A stretch of 64,000 nt of DNA from DATARH01 sp963705325 (GCA_963705325.1 OY970069.1:2976001-3040000), one strand, 5' to 3'; counted from the first letter of the stretch, positions 52,647-61,578 are shown. A program made the numbers and translations. The notes: generated by a model not told the origin, from the letters alone.

Positions 52647-53082
52647 ACGTGATTTCCCGATTGATCGAGGGGCCGCCGCAACGAAATTCAATGGTACCGC
52701 TCGTTCTCCGCCAAAATCATCGGCTCTCTAGTCTGTCGGAGCAGCAGAACTTATTCCTTTGCCATGCTCCAAAGCGGTTGCGTGCTCGACACGAGCTAAT
52801 CGGCTGCTTTTGACGCCAATTGAGCCGAAAAACTGAGTAACGAGAATCAGAGAGCAATATTCATTCGCGATGCACAGTGCCGACGCATCATCATCGTTGC
52901 TCGAAATCGGCGCAGATCCGCGGTTCGGGATTTCTCCGACACAATCGCCCCCAAAGCGGTGAGTTCTCGCGTGTTGCCTTATGAGTTCGTGCCCCCGCTG
53001 CCGGTCTGCTCACTGGAGCGACGCGACGGCTCGGCCACCTGCGTCACCCTCTCCGCTTAGGAGCAGGCTCCTAAGCGGAGAG
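52647..53082. other. Intergenic region with a long hairpin
   Basis: 436 bases with no recognised gene beyond the gap remnant. Its right end holds the perfect inverted repeat at 53051-53080. Confidence 0.4.
53051..53080. repeat. Perfect 14-bp inverted repeat hairpin
   Basis: CTCCGCTTAGGAGC, AG, GCTCCTAAGCGGAG. It lies 2 bp after the stop of the minus-strand gene at 53083. There is no T-run, so it is not a standard terminator, but it could still act as a processing or stop structure. Confidence 0.7.
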
Positions 53083-53523
53083 CTAACGAATCTTACGGAA
53101 GATACATTCAACGACGTTTGGCATATCCCTAGGGGGTTCGCTGAGAGTTCCATCGTTTGCACATTGCCCAACAAGCCTTAGATCTGACCCTCCCATCTGT
53201 GTTTCCAAACATTGCTGAAACTCTCCCGCGTCGGCGCAGTATTTGCGTGCTGACGCATAGTGCCTACACAGAAATAATCTGTTACAGAGCGTCTCTTCCA
53301 GCTGCGAGTCAGAAGATGAAGGACCGATGACTACCCAAATCAAAGCGATAACGAGTAATGAGATAACCGAGGAGATCGTGATAACCCTCGCAATGGAGCG
53401 GTGCCGCGGCGGAGGTGGAAGAACAGGAGGGTACACTTGCGTCGTAAGCCTCGGTTCGTGCCCGCTATCAGCGAAACAGGCCGTGATGGGCGAGCGCAAT
53501 TGTCGCGATGCAGCGGGGCACAT
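53083..53523 (-). CDS. Hypothetical single-pass membrane protein
   Basis: About 146 residues from ATG 53523. Pro-rich cytosolic part (VYPPVLPPPPRHRSIARV), one membrane helix (VISLLVIALIWVVIG), and an extracytoplasmic domain with six Cys (LCNRLFLCRHYASARKYC, CLETQ, QCAND, ECIF). Its lower GC compared with neighbours suggests acquisition; it appears to have inserted into or replaced the 5' part of the STAS-like gene. Start uncertain. No family recognised. Confidence 0.5.
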   Translation of the reverse strand: MCPAASRQLRSPITACFADSGHEPRLTTQVYPPVLPPPPRHRSIARVITISSVISLLVIALIWVVIGPSSSDSQLEETLCNRLFLCRHYASARKYCADAGEFQQCLETQMGGSDLRLVGQCANDGTLSEPPRDMPNVVECIFRKIR

Positions 53524-53539
53524 CGGAATCGCGCTGATG

Positions 53540-53695
53540 CACCTCTCGGGCTGGGAATGGATCGCGGTTGTGACGGACACTGATTGGGTCCGGCACTCGA
53601 TCAACTTTTTCCGGTTCCTGGTTCCCGGCCAAATCCGCATCTTCCCGACGCGCGAGGCGGCCGAAGCGCGACGTTGGATCCTGGCCGACCTCTGA
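53540..53695 (+). pseudogene. SpoIIAA/STAS-like protein fragment
   Basis: The frame SGWEWIAVVTDTDWVRHSIN followed by FFRFLVPGQIRIFPTREAAE matches the C-terminal half of SpoIIAA-like (SEC14/STAS) proteins, which are usually about 120 residues. The N-terminal half does not fit the family. Probably a truncated gene. Confidence 0.55.
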
Positions 53696-53762
53696 TGACG
53701 TGGCAAGCCGAGTGCTTCGCACGGGCAGGGGCCGCAGCGGCGAGAAACAGTCCCCAGCCGCG

Positions 53763-54026
53763 CTACTCGTCGAGATCGACGCTCTCCAGCCGGACGTGCT
53801 GAGCGTGCGGGTCTTCGTGATCGGTCGACACGTCGATCTCTAAGACTGCCCCCGCGGCGAGTGTACCCCCCGCCTCGATGGTGAAATGCTCGTAAAAATG
53901 TTCGGCCGAAAGATGGCTGAGCGCGCCGATCCAAATTTTGGCCCCGGTCACCCGGTGTGCGCCGGCCTGTCGAGCCAGGTCTTCCATGCGATGGACGACA
54001 TCGCGGACCAGCGCCGTCTCATGCAT
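53763..54026 (-). CDS. hypA: HypA-like hydrogenase nickel chaperone lacking the zinc-finger
   Basis: 87 residues. Begins MHETALVRDVVHRMEDLA, keeping Met1-His2-Glu3 that binds nickel in HypA. The IGALSHLSAEHFYEHF block and GAVLEIDV are also conserved. The zinc domain with two Cys-x-x-Cys pairs (normally residues 70-95) is replaced by a short HEDPHAQHVRLESV tail. Short HypA forms like this occur next to group 3b hydrogenases. Last gene of the hydrogenase operon, 12 bp after the maturation protease. Confidence 0.8.
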   Translation of the reverse strand: MHETALVRDVVHRMEDLARQAGAHRVTGAKIWIGALSHLSAEHFYEHFTIEAGGTLAAGAVLEIDVSTDHEDPHAQHVRLESVDLDE

Positions 54027-54038
54027 GTTTGCGGTTCC

Positions 54039-54526
54039 TTATGCCCGATGCGCGGCGAGGATGCCGCAAAGCTCGACGAGAATGCGCTCGGCTACCGTGT
54101 CGACGGCTTCGGCCACCGCCGGCGACAAAGGCGTCCCGATATCAAACTGTTCGCCCTCAACCAGATAGGCGGCGAGATGGCGCGGCAAGCGACCCAGGCT
54201 GCGCGCCAGTTCCACGGTCTCGGCCAGACCAAAGGCATGGGTGGAATTGCGCGAAAAATCGGCCGGCAGCTTCTGGTCGGCGAGATCGACACGCCGAATC
54301 CGCCCGCTCGGCCTCCGGGGGCTGTCGCATCGACGAGGAGAGCCGTCGCGAACCCCGTCCATTGGTCGATCAGGTCAAGAACATCACCGGCGCATTCGAG
54401 AATGCGCACCCCGTCAGGCAGCCTACCGCGAAGCCGGCTTAACACCGCCGGCCCGACGCCATCATCTCCGCGGTCCGTATTGCCGATCCCGATGACGAGG
54501 ATGCCCGTCCGAATATCGCTATTCAT
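54039..54526 (-). pseudogene. Hydrogenase maturation protease (HycI/HyaD family), frameshifted
   Basis: Starts at ATG 54526, overlapping the large-subunit stop as ATGA. LVIGIGNTDRGDDGVGPAVL is the nickel-binding start of the family. The frame changes near 54305: the upstream part ends DATAPGGRAG, and the family continues one frame over with IRRVDLADQKLPADFSRNST and ends LVELCGILAAHRA. One missing base would restore about 161 residues. The large subunit still has a C-terminal extension to be cleaved, so loss of this enzyme would leave the hydrogenase immature unless the shift is a sequence error. Confidence 0.8.
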
Positions 54527-55812
54527 GTCCGGTTCATCTGCAGCGTCAGGAAATGCGCCGCGCAGGAAATGCACGGGTCATGGTTGCGGATGCTCTGCTC
54601 ACAATTCGCCTTCAGCGCGTCTTCGTCGAGATCGAGGCCGGCCGTCGCCACCTGGCGTAAATCCTCTTCAATCACGCCCTGGTTCTGTGCCGTCGGCGGG
54701 ACGAGCTTCGCGTCTTCGACGGTTCCCTCGGCATCGAGGCGATAGCGGTGATAGAGGAGACCGCGCGGCGCCTCGGTGCAGGCGTAGCCGGTGCCGGCCC
54801 GCGGCTCGACCGGAACGAAGGGTCGGGTCGGGCGCTCGTAGCCGTCGATCAGCCGAAGCGCCTCGCCACAAGCGTAGATGACCTCGACCGCGCGGACGAG
54901 GATGCTGCGGAACGGGTTGCGGCACACCGGGTCAAGACCGGCTTCGTCGGCGAGAGCTTGCACCTCGGCGGGCAGACGATCGCGGTTGAGCGCATAGCGC
55001 GCCATCGCGCCGACGAGATAGGCGCCTCGCCGCATCAGCGTCGAGTGCAGCGCCGTCGAATAAGGCACCTGCCGCTCGAGAAACTCGGTTTCGTAATCGG
55101 CGGCGGCAATATCAAGACCAGCCGAAGAGACGATTCTGCCGCGGTTCATCGGGTATTCCTCGGGATGACGCAACGCGACGAACTCATAATCGCGGGTGCA
55201 TTCGGGGAACGGAAATGTTGCGGCCCAGCGCAATGTCGCGATCGCATGGTCACGCGCGCGTTTGAGCGACTTAACCACCGGCGCGAACTCCGCGCGGCTC
55301 GGCACCCGGTAAAACCCGCCAACCCGGACATTCACCGGATGGATCGCGCGCCCACCCAGCAGGCGCAACAGTTCGTTGCCGGCTTTTTTGAGCGCGAGTC
55401 CGCGCTCGACGGCGTCTCGGTGATTGCGCGCCATCGTCATGGCATCGGGATAGCCGAGAAAGTCCGGCGCGTGCAGCATGACGATGTGCAGCCCATGGCT
55501 TTCGATCCATTCGCCGCAATAGAGAAGCCGCCGCAAGGCGTGGATCGGGGCCTCCACGTCGATGCCGAGCAAATTCTCGATCGCGTGGACGCCGCTCATC
55601 TGGTAGGCGACCGGACAAATCCCGCAAATCCGCGCGACGATGTCGAGCACCTCGGCAAATCCGCGCCCGCGCAGCAGGGCTTCGAAAAAGCGCGGAGGCT
55701 CAAAGATGCTGAGGCGAACATCGTCGACAACGCCGTCGCGTATATTGAAACGCAGTGAGCTTTCGCCTTCGACTCGGGCGATATAGTCGACCTTGACCGT
55801 CTTAGTCGGCAT
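54523..55812 (-). CDS. hydA: [NiFe]-hydrogenase large subunit, group 3b (HydA/sulfhydrogenase alpha)
   Basis: 429 residues from ATG 55812. The nickel ligands are in RICGICPVAYQ (about residue 60) and DPCISCAAHFL near the C-terminus, the L1 and L2 motifs. RVEGE near the start is also conserved. Residues after His in AAHFLTLQMNRT form the peptide removed by the maturation protease. Length and motif form fit bidirectional NADP-linked group 3b enzymes. It overlaps the small subunit gene by 11 bp. Confidence 0.93.
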   Translation of the reverse strand: MPTKTVKVDYIARVEGESSLRFNIRDGVVDDVRLSIFEPPRFFEALLRGRGFAEVLDIVARICGICPVAYQMSGVHAIENLLGIDVEAPIHALRRLLYCGEWIESHGLHIVMLHAPDFLGYPDAMTMARNHRDAVERGLALKKAGNELLRLLGGRAIHPVNVRVGGFYRVPSRAEFAPVVKSLKRARDHAIATLRWAATFPFPECTRDYEFVALRHPEEYPMNRGRIVSSAGLDIAAADYETEFLERQVPYSTALHSTLMRRGAYLVGAMARYALNRDRLPAEVQALADEAGLDPVCRNPFRSILVRAVEVIYACGEALRLIDGYERPTRPFVPVEPRAGTGYACTEAPRGLLYHRYRLDAEGTVEDAKLVPPTAQNQGVIEEDLRQVATAGLDLDEDALKANCEQSIRNHDPCISCAAHFLTLQMNRT

Positions 55813-56587
55813 GGTTCTCAGCCTCCTTGCGGAACGCTTCCGCCGCGGCGTTGAAGGTCTGAAACATGCGGGCAATATCGCGTCGCGCCATGCCCAGCGA
55901 GGCGAACTCGCGCGCTGTGGCCTTGGTATTCGCGCCGGCAATCGGCCCAAAGCAACCATAGCAGCCGCGGTTGTAAGAAGGGCAGATCGCGCCGCATCCG
56001 GTGTGCGTCACCGGACCGAGGCATGGGGTTCCGTGCGCGACCGTGACGCAGACATTGCCTCGGCGCTTGCAGTCGATACAGACATTGTGCCCCGCGATCG
56101 CCGGCTTTCGCCCGCCGAGGAACGCCTTGATCACCTCAAGCAGCTGGCCCTTGTCGATCGGGCAGCCGCGCAACTCGAAATCGACCGGTACATGGGCGCT
56201 GATCGGGGTCGAGGTCGCAAGCGTCTGCAGATATTCCGGGTGGGGGTAGACTGCGGCGGCAAACTCCCGGATGTCGGCGAAGTTGCGCAGCGCCTGAATC
56301 CCGCCAGCGGTGGCGCAAGCGCCAATCGTCACCAGGCGCCGCGAGAGACGGCGCACGCGCTGGATGCGTTTGGCGTCAGAGGGCGTTGTGATCGAGCCCT
56401 CGACCAGCGACAAATCGTAAGGCCCCTGCATCATGCGCCGCGACGCCTCGGGGAAATAGGCGATGTCGATCTTCCCCGCGAGCGCGAGGAGCTCATCCTC
56501 ACAATCGAGCAGGCTGAGCTGGCAGCCATCGCACGATGCGAACTTCCATACCGCGAGCCTTGGCTTTCGCGCGCTCCCCACCGCCAT
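55802..56587 (-). CDS. hydD: [NiFe]-hydrogenase small subunit, group 3b (HydD/delta)
   Basis: 261 residues. The proximal iron-sulfur cluster ligands are CDGCQLSLLDCE at the start, C in IGACATAGG and C in RGCPIDKG. Further clusters use CIDCKRRGNVC, CLGPVTHTGCGAICP and CYGCFG. No Tat signal, so a cytoplasmic enzyme as expected for group 3. Starts 1 bp after the hydG stop. Confidence 0.93.
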   Translation of the reverse strand: MAVGSARKPRLAVWKFASCDGCQLSLLDCEDELLALAGKIDIAYFPEASRRMMQGPYDLSLVEGSITTPSDAKRIQRVRRLSRRLVTIGACATAGGIQALRNFADIREFAAAVYPHPEYLQTLATSTPISAHVPVDFELRGCPIDKGQLLEVIKAFLGGRKPAIAGHNVCIDCKRRGNVCVTVAHGTPCLGPVTHTGCGAICPSYNRGCYGCFGPIAGANTKATAREFASLGMARRDIARMFQTFNAAAEAFRKEAENHAD

Positions 56588-56588
56588 C

Positions 56589-57416
56589 TCACAATTCCCG
56601 CACGGTCAAGAGCGGCCGCACGCGGTCGTATCGCACGACGGCGCCGTCACGGCACAACAAGGTCGGCCCGAGCTGGCAGTGGCCGCACTGCCCGATAGCG
56701 CATTTCATGTTGCGTTCCAGCGAGAGATAGATCCGCTCTGGCGCGACGCCGACAGCGCCGAGCGCGCTCGCGGTGAAACGCATCATGATCTCGGGGCCGC
56801 AGACAAACGCCACCGTGTGGTCCGGATCGAAGGCAGCGCGGTCGATGAGCTTGGTGACGACGCCGACATGACCATGCCAAAGGCTATCGGCGTGATCGAC
56901 CGTCACCTGGATCTCAACATCGCCGCGGCGGCGCCATCGTTCTATCTCGCGCCCAAACAGGATGTCGGCGGGACTCCGCGTGCCATAGAGCACTGCGACC
57001 CGACCGTAGCGATCGCGCTCGGCCAGGAGCTGATAAATCGCGGGGCGCAGCGGCGCCAGCCCAAGACCGCCCGCGACGACGACCGCGTCGCTGCCGTGGC
57101 TCTCCGTTACTGGCCAGGCGGTACCGTAGGGCCCGCGCAACCCGAGCGTGTCGCCCGGCTTCAGGCGCGTCACCGCCTGCGACACCGCGCCGACGGCGCG
57201 AACCGTATGGACCAGCAGGCCCGGCGCGCCCGGGGCGCCGCTGACGCTGATCGGAATTTCGCCAATGCCAAAGGCATAGAGCATGTTGAACTGGCCGGGC
57301 TGGAACTTGAGCCCGCCGGCATCAATCGCCAGGGTCCAGGTGTCACGCGTCTCGCGGCGCCGGGCGCGGACCCGCGCCATTACCGGCAACATTGCCGGTT
57401 CAGGTGCCGGCGCCAT
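56589..57416 (-). CDS. hydG: Hydrogenase FAD/NAD(P)-binding subunit (HydG/gamma)
   Basis: 275 residues from ATG 57416 (ATG 57425 is an alternative). Ferredoxin reductase-like: FAD site around FQPGQFNMLYAFGIGEIPIS, NAD(P) site VVVAGGLGLAPLRP, later VAFVCGPEIMM. A C-terminal 2Fe-2S site is formed by CAIGQCGHCQLGPTLLC. Transfers electrons between NAD(P)H and the hydrogenase. It overlaps the cNMP-binding gene by 17 bp. Confidence 0.92.
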   Translation of the reverse strand: MAPAPEPAMLPVMARVRARRRETRDTWTLAIDAGGLKFQPGQFNMLYAFGIGEIPISVSGAPGAPGLLVHTVRAVGAVSQAVTRLKPGDTLGLRGPYGTAWPVTESHGSDAVVVAGGLGLAPLRPAIYQLLAERDRYGRVAVLYGTRSPADILFGREIERWRRRGDVEIQVTVDHADSLWHGHVGVVTKLIDRAAFDPDHTVAFVCGPEIMMRFTASALGAVGVAPERIYLSLERNMKCAIGQCGHCQLGPTLLCRDGAVVRYDRVRPLLTVREL

Positions 57417-57867
57417 AGATATCAAGCATCTGCAACTGCGCGGCGTGCAGGCGCTCGACCAGCATCGCCATGAAGCGCTTCATCATCTCGTAGCCGAAAT
57501 CATGGTCCTTCTCCGCCTTCTCGCGCAAACAGCGAGCGTCGATCGATAAGGCACGGGTCAACTCCAGCGCCTGCGCGTCGAAGAGCCAGCGATAAGGCGG
57601 CACGAGCCACGCAACCCCCGCCATCTCACCGGCGTTGACAGTGAGAAAACGCAGCGGCCCACGCCCGGGCGCCATAATCTCGAGCGCCACCCGCCCGTGG
57701 CGGATTAGAAAGAATTCGTCGGCCGGCTCGCCTTCGCGAAAGAGGTATTGGCCCTTGCCGAAGCGAACATTCTTGGCGCAGCCGCCCATCAGCTCGCAAT
57801 GGTCCGGCGCCATCCCCGCGAAGAGCGGGTGCTCGCAAATCAAGCGATCGAGCCCGCGCACCTCCAT
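57400..57867 (-). CDS. Cyclic-nucleotide-binding domain protein without DNA-binding domain
   Basis: 155 residues from ATG 57867. A Crp-like beta-barrel (FGKGQYLFREGEPADEFFLI, then RHGRVALEIM and a C-helix region) followed by a helix, but no helix-turn-helix. The phosphate-binding cassette is not canonical, so the ligand may not be cAMP. It sits between hydB and hydG with overlapping or near-overlapping ends, as in some group 3b operons, and is probably an allosteric or assembly subunit rather than a transcription factor. Confidence 0.82.
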   Translation of the reverse strand: MEVRGLDRLICEHPLFAGMAPDHCELMGGCAKNVRFGKGQYLFREGEPADEFFLIRHGRVALEIMAPGRGPLRFLTVNAGEMAGVAWLVPPYRWLFDAQALELTRALSIDARCLREKAEKDHDFGYEMMKRFMAMLVERLHAAQLQMLDIYGAGT

Positions 57868-57871
57868 GCCG

Positions 57872-59014
57872 CTACCCTCCCGGGCTCGCCGCGCCCACGT
57901 CACTGGCGCGGATCGCCGCGACCTCCTCGGTGATGTCGATCCCAACCGGACACCAAGTGATGCAGCGGCCGCAGCCGACGCAGCCCGATGTGCCGAACTG
58001 GTCCCACCACGTCGATAATTTATGGGTCATCCACTGCCGGTAGCGCGAACGTGGCGAGGCGCGCACGCTGCCGCCGTGGAGATACGAAAAATCCATGGTG
58101 AAGCAGGAGTCCCAACGTTGCATCCGCTCGGTCGAAGCGCCGTCAAGCGATGTGGCATCCTCGACCGTAGTACAGAAGCAGGTCGGGCATACCATCGTGC
58201 AATTGCCGCAGGTCAGGCAGCGCTCCGCGACCTCGTCCCAGCGCGGATGATCGAGATTGCGCTGCAGCAATTGGGGCACCTCGTGTGTGGCGGGCATGAC
58301 GCGGCCCATCTTCTCTGCGGCCCCGGCGCTGACGGCCTCGGCTGATGCTATTTCCTCTTGGGTCGCGTCGCGTCGGGGCAGCTCATCGAGCATGGCGCGC
58401 CCGGCCTCGCTGCCCGCCTCGACGACATACAGGAGCCCGTCCTCCCCGGTGATTTCGGTCAATGCCAGATCGTAGCCGCCCGCCGCTTTTGGGCCGGTAT
58501 TCATTGAAGCGCAAAAGCAGGTGCCACCGGGTTCGCCGCAGTTGACCGCGACGATGAAATTGTCCTCGCGACGGGCGCGGTAGAAGGGATCGGCATGCCC
58601 GCCGCTGAGCAGAACCCGGTCCTGGATCGCTATCGCGTGCAGCTCACAGGCTCGCACCCCGATCAACGCGAGCCGGTCGGTCGAGGGCGCTTCCCCCACG
58701 ACCGACATGCCCTCGGCGTTGCGTTCAGCGCGCCATAGGCGCTGACCCGGCGCGTGAAGAAACTTCTTCCACGAATGAGGGCCGGCCGCGTAGCCGAACA
58801 GCGCGTCGTCGTCGCGGCGGAGCAGCCGGTAACGCCCGCCGTCCTGCTCGTCGGTCCAGCCGCGCGGCAAGTCGGCGAGCGACGCGATATCGTCATAAAC
58901 GATCGCCTGATCCCGCACCGTTGGTCCGAGGACACGAAAGCCGCGCCGCCCCAGCGCGTCGAGCAGCGCTTCGAGGCCGTCGATCGTCAAAACGCTGTGC
59001 TTAACCGAAGTCAT
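57872..59014 (-). CDS. hydB: Hydrogenase 4Fe-4S electron-transfer subunit (HydB/beta)
   Basis: 380 residues from ATG 59014. C-terminal two-cluster ferredoxin region: CLTCGNCTMVCPTCFC and CVGCGRCITWCPVGID. The N-terminal part has the ACELHAIAIQDRV block typical of sulfhydrogenase beta / anaerobic sulfite reductase A. First gene of the operon hydB-cNMP-hydG-hydD-hydA-protease-hypA, matching the B-G-D-A order of the Pyrococcus enzyme. Confidence 0.92.
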   Translation of the reverse strand: MTSVKHSVLTIDGLEALLDALGRRGFRVLGPTVRDQAIVYDDIASLADLPRGWTDEQDGGRYRLLRRDDDALFGYAAGPHSWKKFLHAPGQRLWRAERNAEGMSVVGEAPSTDRLALIGVRACELHAIAIQDRVLLSGGHADPFYRARREDNFIVAVNCGEPGGTCFCASMNTGPKAAGGYDLALTEITGEDGLLYVVEAGSEAGRAMLDELPRRDATQEEIASAEAVSAGAAEKMGRVMPATHEVPQLLQRNLDHPRWDEVAERCLTCGNCTMVCPTCFCTTVEDATSLDGASTERMQRWDSCFTMDFSYLHGGSVRASPRSRYRQWMTHKLSTWWDQFGTSGCVGCGRCITWCPVGIDITEEVAAIRASDVGAASPGG

Positions 59015-59510
59015 CGACGGCACCCAAAACGCTCGGCGATGAAATAACGATGATCACGTGGGTTGTACCATGAAGGCCGGAGCGGTGCTTGTCGCATCAT
59101 CAACTCGCGGTTGACCAGTCGGTTCGGTCGGCCGACCGCTATCAAGGCATTTTCGGGCGCTGGGCTACTGCGTCCGCAACGACTGCGTTCCCTCTGTCGC
59201 CGGACGGCCGCCATTCCCAATCTGGCGCGTTGGCCCAACCACGCTTCCTCGCGGTTCTTAACCCGAAGCAGCCCGCGAAATCGGCCGCCCTAAACCTAAA
59301 CGCTGTTTGTCGGCGTCCATCGCTGGACCGCATCGGCTAGCATTTCGGGCGTAAGCTTGGCGCCCGAAATAAACCATGTAAGGAGGGATGTGAAAGCCCG
59401 GTCGAAACCTACTGTTTTTTCGGTGTCAGTGAATGACCACGAAAGACGGCAAGGGACCTATGTAGCGAGATTGCTTCGCTCTACGTGCAACGATGAAGCG
59501 ATAGACGGGT
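59015..59510. other. Intergenic region between the hydrogenase operon and rpsU
   Basis: 496 bases with no convincing gene. Contains the hairpin TTTCGGGCG / CGCCCGAAA at 59343-59369. The promoter of the hydrogenase operon should lie near 59015-59200; I could not fix its boxes. Confidence 0.45.
59343..59369 (-). terminator. Stem-loop downstream of rpsU
   Basis: A perfect 9-bp stem TTTCGGGCG / CGCCCGAAA with a 9-base loop, 142 bp after the rpsU stop. The stem itself ends in AAA/TTT but no longer T-run follows, so the terminator role is only possible. Confidence 0.4.
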
Positions 59511-59714
59511 TCAGTAACCTTCGCGCTCCATGCGCTTGCGCAGCAGCTTGCGGTAGCGGCGCACCGCCTCAGCCTTTTCGCGCGCGCGGCGCTCGGACGG
59601 CTTTTCGTAATTGCGCCGTAATTTCATCTCCCGGAACACCCCTTCGCGCTGCATTTTCTTCTTCAGGGCTCGCAGAGCCTGATCGACGTTGTTGTCGCGA
59701 ACGAGGACTTGCAC
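59511..59714 (-). CDS. rpsU: 30S ribosomal protein S21
   Basis: 67 residues, VQVLVRDNNVDQALRALKKK onward with the basic RRNYEKPSERRAREKAEAVR region and a KRMEREGY end. GTG 59714 is chosen because GGAGAAATG lies upstream at good spacing and S21 begins at this point. Normal length for the alphaproteobacterial form. Confidence 0.93.
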   Translation of the reverse strand: MQVLVRDNNVDQALRALKKKMQREGVFREMKLRRNYEKPSERRAREKAEAVRRYRKLLRKRMEREGY

Positions 59715-59830
59715 GGGCGCATTTCTCCGCAGTTGAGCCAGCAAGGGCGACAAAAGCTATCACCTTCACCCGGTTCTGTGAAGCCGAGCGCCCGCTTTAC
59801 GGCGCGGGGCTGCGATCTCATATTAAGATC

Positions 59831-60394
59831 ATGGCTTTGCTAAAAATCGCCCGGATGGGGCATCCAGTGCTGCGCGAGGTGGCCGCTCCGGTCGGGGACC
59901 CGAGCGCGCCGTGGGTGCGCCGGTTCGTCGAGGACATGCTGGAGACGATGGAGGATGCCGGCGGCACCGGCATCGCCGCGCCCCAGGTGCATGCGTCGGT
60001 CCGCATCGTCACATTTTTCGTCGCCGGCGAGCGGATTACCGATCTCCCTGGCGACGGCGAGCAGGAGCTGACGGTGCTGATCAACCCCGTCGTTGAACCA
60101 ATCGGCGACGAGATCGCGCTCGGCTGGGAGGGCTGCCTCTCGGTGCCGGGCCTGCGCGGGGTGGTGCCGCGCCATTTGCGCATCCGCTACCGCGGCGTCG
60201 GCCTCGACGGCAAGCCGATCGAGCGCGAGGCGGCCGGGTTTCACGCCCGCGTCGTCCAGCACGAATGCGACCATCTCGACGGCATCCTCTACCCGCAGCG
60301 GATGACCGACCTCCGGCTGCTAGTCTACACCGAGGAATTGCAGCGGCATCCGATCGATCTCGCCGAGTTTCTTGCCGAGGAGGCGGGCAAGTGA
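59831..60394 (+). CDS. def: Peptide deformylase
   Basis: 187 residues from ATG 59831. Motif 1 is GTGIAAPQV, motif 2 is EGCLSVPGLRG, and motif 3 is QHECDHLDGILY, giving the Cys-His-His metal site and catalytic Glu. Removes the formyl group from new proteins. Overlaps the next gene as GTGA. Confidence 0.96.
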   Translation: MALLKIARMGHPVLREVAAPVGDPSAPWVRRFVEDMLETMEDAGGTGIAAPQVHASVRIVTFFVAGERITDLPGDGEQELTVLINPVVEPIGDEIALGWEGCLSVPGLRGVVPRHLRIRYRGVGLDGKPIEREAAGFHARVVQHECDHLDGILYPQRMTDLRLLVYTEELQRHPIDLAEFLAEEAGK

Positions 60395-61029
60395 AAAGCC
60401 CCTTGGCCGAGCGCGACCGCGACCGGCTGATCGAGGCGATGCTGCCGGACGTTGCGTTCGACGGTTGGTCGCGCGCTGCGCTGCGCGTCGCCGCGCGGCG
60501 GATCGGCATGGAGGTTGCCGAGGCGGAGGCCTTGGTTCCGCGCGGCGCGCCCGACCTCGTCGCCGGTTTCAGCCGTTGGGCGGATCATCGCATGCTTGAC
60601 CAGATCGAGACCGCTCTGGCCGACAAAGCGAGCGTGTCGGCGGGGGTCCGGCGCGCGGTTCTGCTACGTTTCGAGATGGTGCAGCCGTGGCGCGAGGCGG
60701 TGCGCCGAGCACTCTCGGTGCTGGCGATGCCGCCGCATGCGCTGCTCGGACTGCGGTTGCTTTACGACACGGTGGATGCGATCTGGTATGCCGCCGGCGA
60801 CACCGCGACCGATTTCAGCTTTTACACCAAGCGCGCCACCCTGGCCGGCATCTACAGCGCGACGCTGCTCTATTGGCTCGACGATCGCGCCGAAGGCTTC
60901 ATTGCCACGCAAGCGTTTCTCGACCGCCGTCTCGCCGAATTGCGCCACCTGACTGAAGCACGCCGCCGCTTCGATGCCGCGCTCGCGCGACTGCCAAACC
61001 CCGCGCGGCTACTGCGCCCACCGCCGTAA
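60391..61029 (+). CDS. COQ9 family protein (ubiquinone biosynthesis)
   Basis: 212 residues from GTG 60391. TetR-like N-terminal helices (DRDRLIEAMLPDVAFDGWSR) and the COQ9 lipid-binding core (RLLYDTVDAIWYAAGDTATD, FSFYTKRATLAGIYSATLLY). Binds lipid and helps ubiquinone synthesis. Coupled to def. COQ9 is found in Alphaproteobacteria and mitochondria, which supports the phylogenetic placement. Confidence 0.93.
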   Translation: MKSPLAERDRDRLIEAMLPDVAFDGWSRAALRVAARRIGMEVAEAEALVPRGAPDLVAGFSRWADHRMLDQIETALADKASVSAGVRRAVLLRFEMVQPWREAVRRALSVLAMPPHALLGLRLLYDTVDAIWYAAGDTATDFSFYTKRATLAGIYSATLLYWLDDRAEGFIATQAFLDRRLAELRHLTEARRRFDAALARLPNPARLLRPPP

Positions 61030-61041
61030 GCAGGCCAAGCC

Positions 61042-61578
61042 TCAGACGAAGAAGCTGTGGTGCCGAAGGGGGACGGTGGCGATGCATTTGGCGCTGCCCG
61101 CTTGGCGTTCGTGAACTTCCAGTGCCTCGATCCGGCCGTCGATCCCGAGATCGAACCCGTTGAGCTTCGCCTTGATCCGCCGCGCCACATTGAAATCGCC
61201 GACGCTGGCGATCGTGAGGTGGGGGATATAGGGCATCTCCGGGCGCAGGCAGTCGGCAAGCGGGCCGACATGCAGCCGGTCGTGCAGCCGCACGATCGCG
61301 CCGAACCCTTCGTCAGGCACGAGGAAGACATTGAATCGGCTTGCTCCGAGTTCGGGCACGATCACCGCGGAGCGCAGGCAAAATTTGATCGATGGCGTCG
61401 TCGCGCAAGTCGCGGCGACGTGGCTCAGAACATCTTCGGCGGAGAGTTCGGCCCCCGGAAACACCAGGGTGAATTCGGGCGCGCCGGGGCTGTGCGCATG
61501 TTCCTGGCGCGTCCGCACCAGCCATTCGGTATCCGATTTGGCGAAGACCGGTTTGGCGGCGACTTCAAGCGTGCCCAT
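61042..61578 (-). CDS. 2'-5' RNA ligase superfamily-like protein
   Basis: 178 residues from ATG 61578. The second HxT/S motif is clear in YIPHLTIASVG; the first is degenerate (PEFTLVFPG, without His). Overall length and the two-lobed beta pattern fit the LigT/cyclic phosphodiesterase superfamily. Loss of the first His suggests reduced or altered activity. Convergent with the COQ9 gene. Confidence 0.65.
   Translation of the reverse strand: MGTLEVAAKPVFAKSDTEWLVRTRQEHAHSPGAPEFTLVFPGAELSAEDVLSHVAATCATTPSIKFCLRSAVIVPELGASRFNVFLVPDEGFGAIVRLHDRLHVGPLADCLRPEMPYIPHLTIASVGDFNVARRIKAKLNGFDLGIDGRIEALEVHERQAGSAKCIATVPLRHHSFFV

Noticed and set aside
54748..55758. 336-codon plus-strand frame inside the hydrogenase large subunit
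   Set aside because: Antisense of hydA, which has all catalytic motifs on the minus strand.
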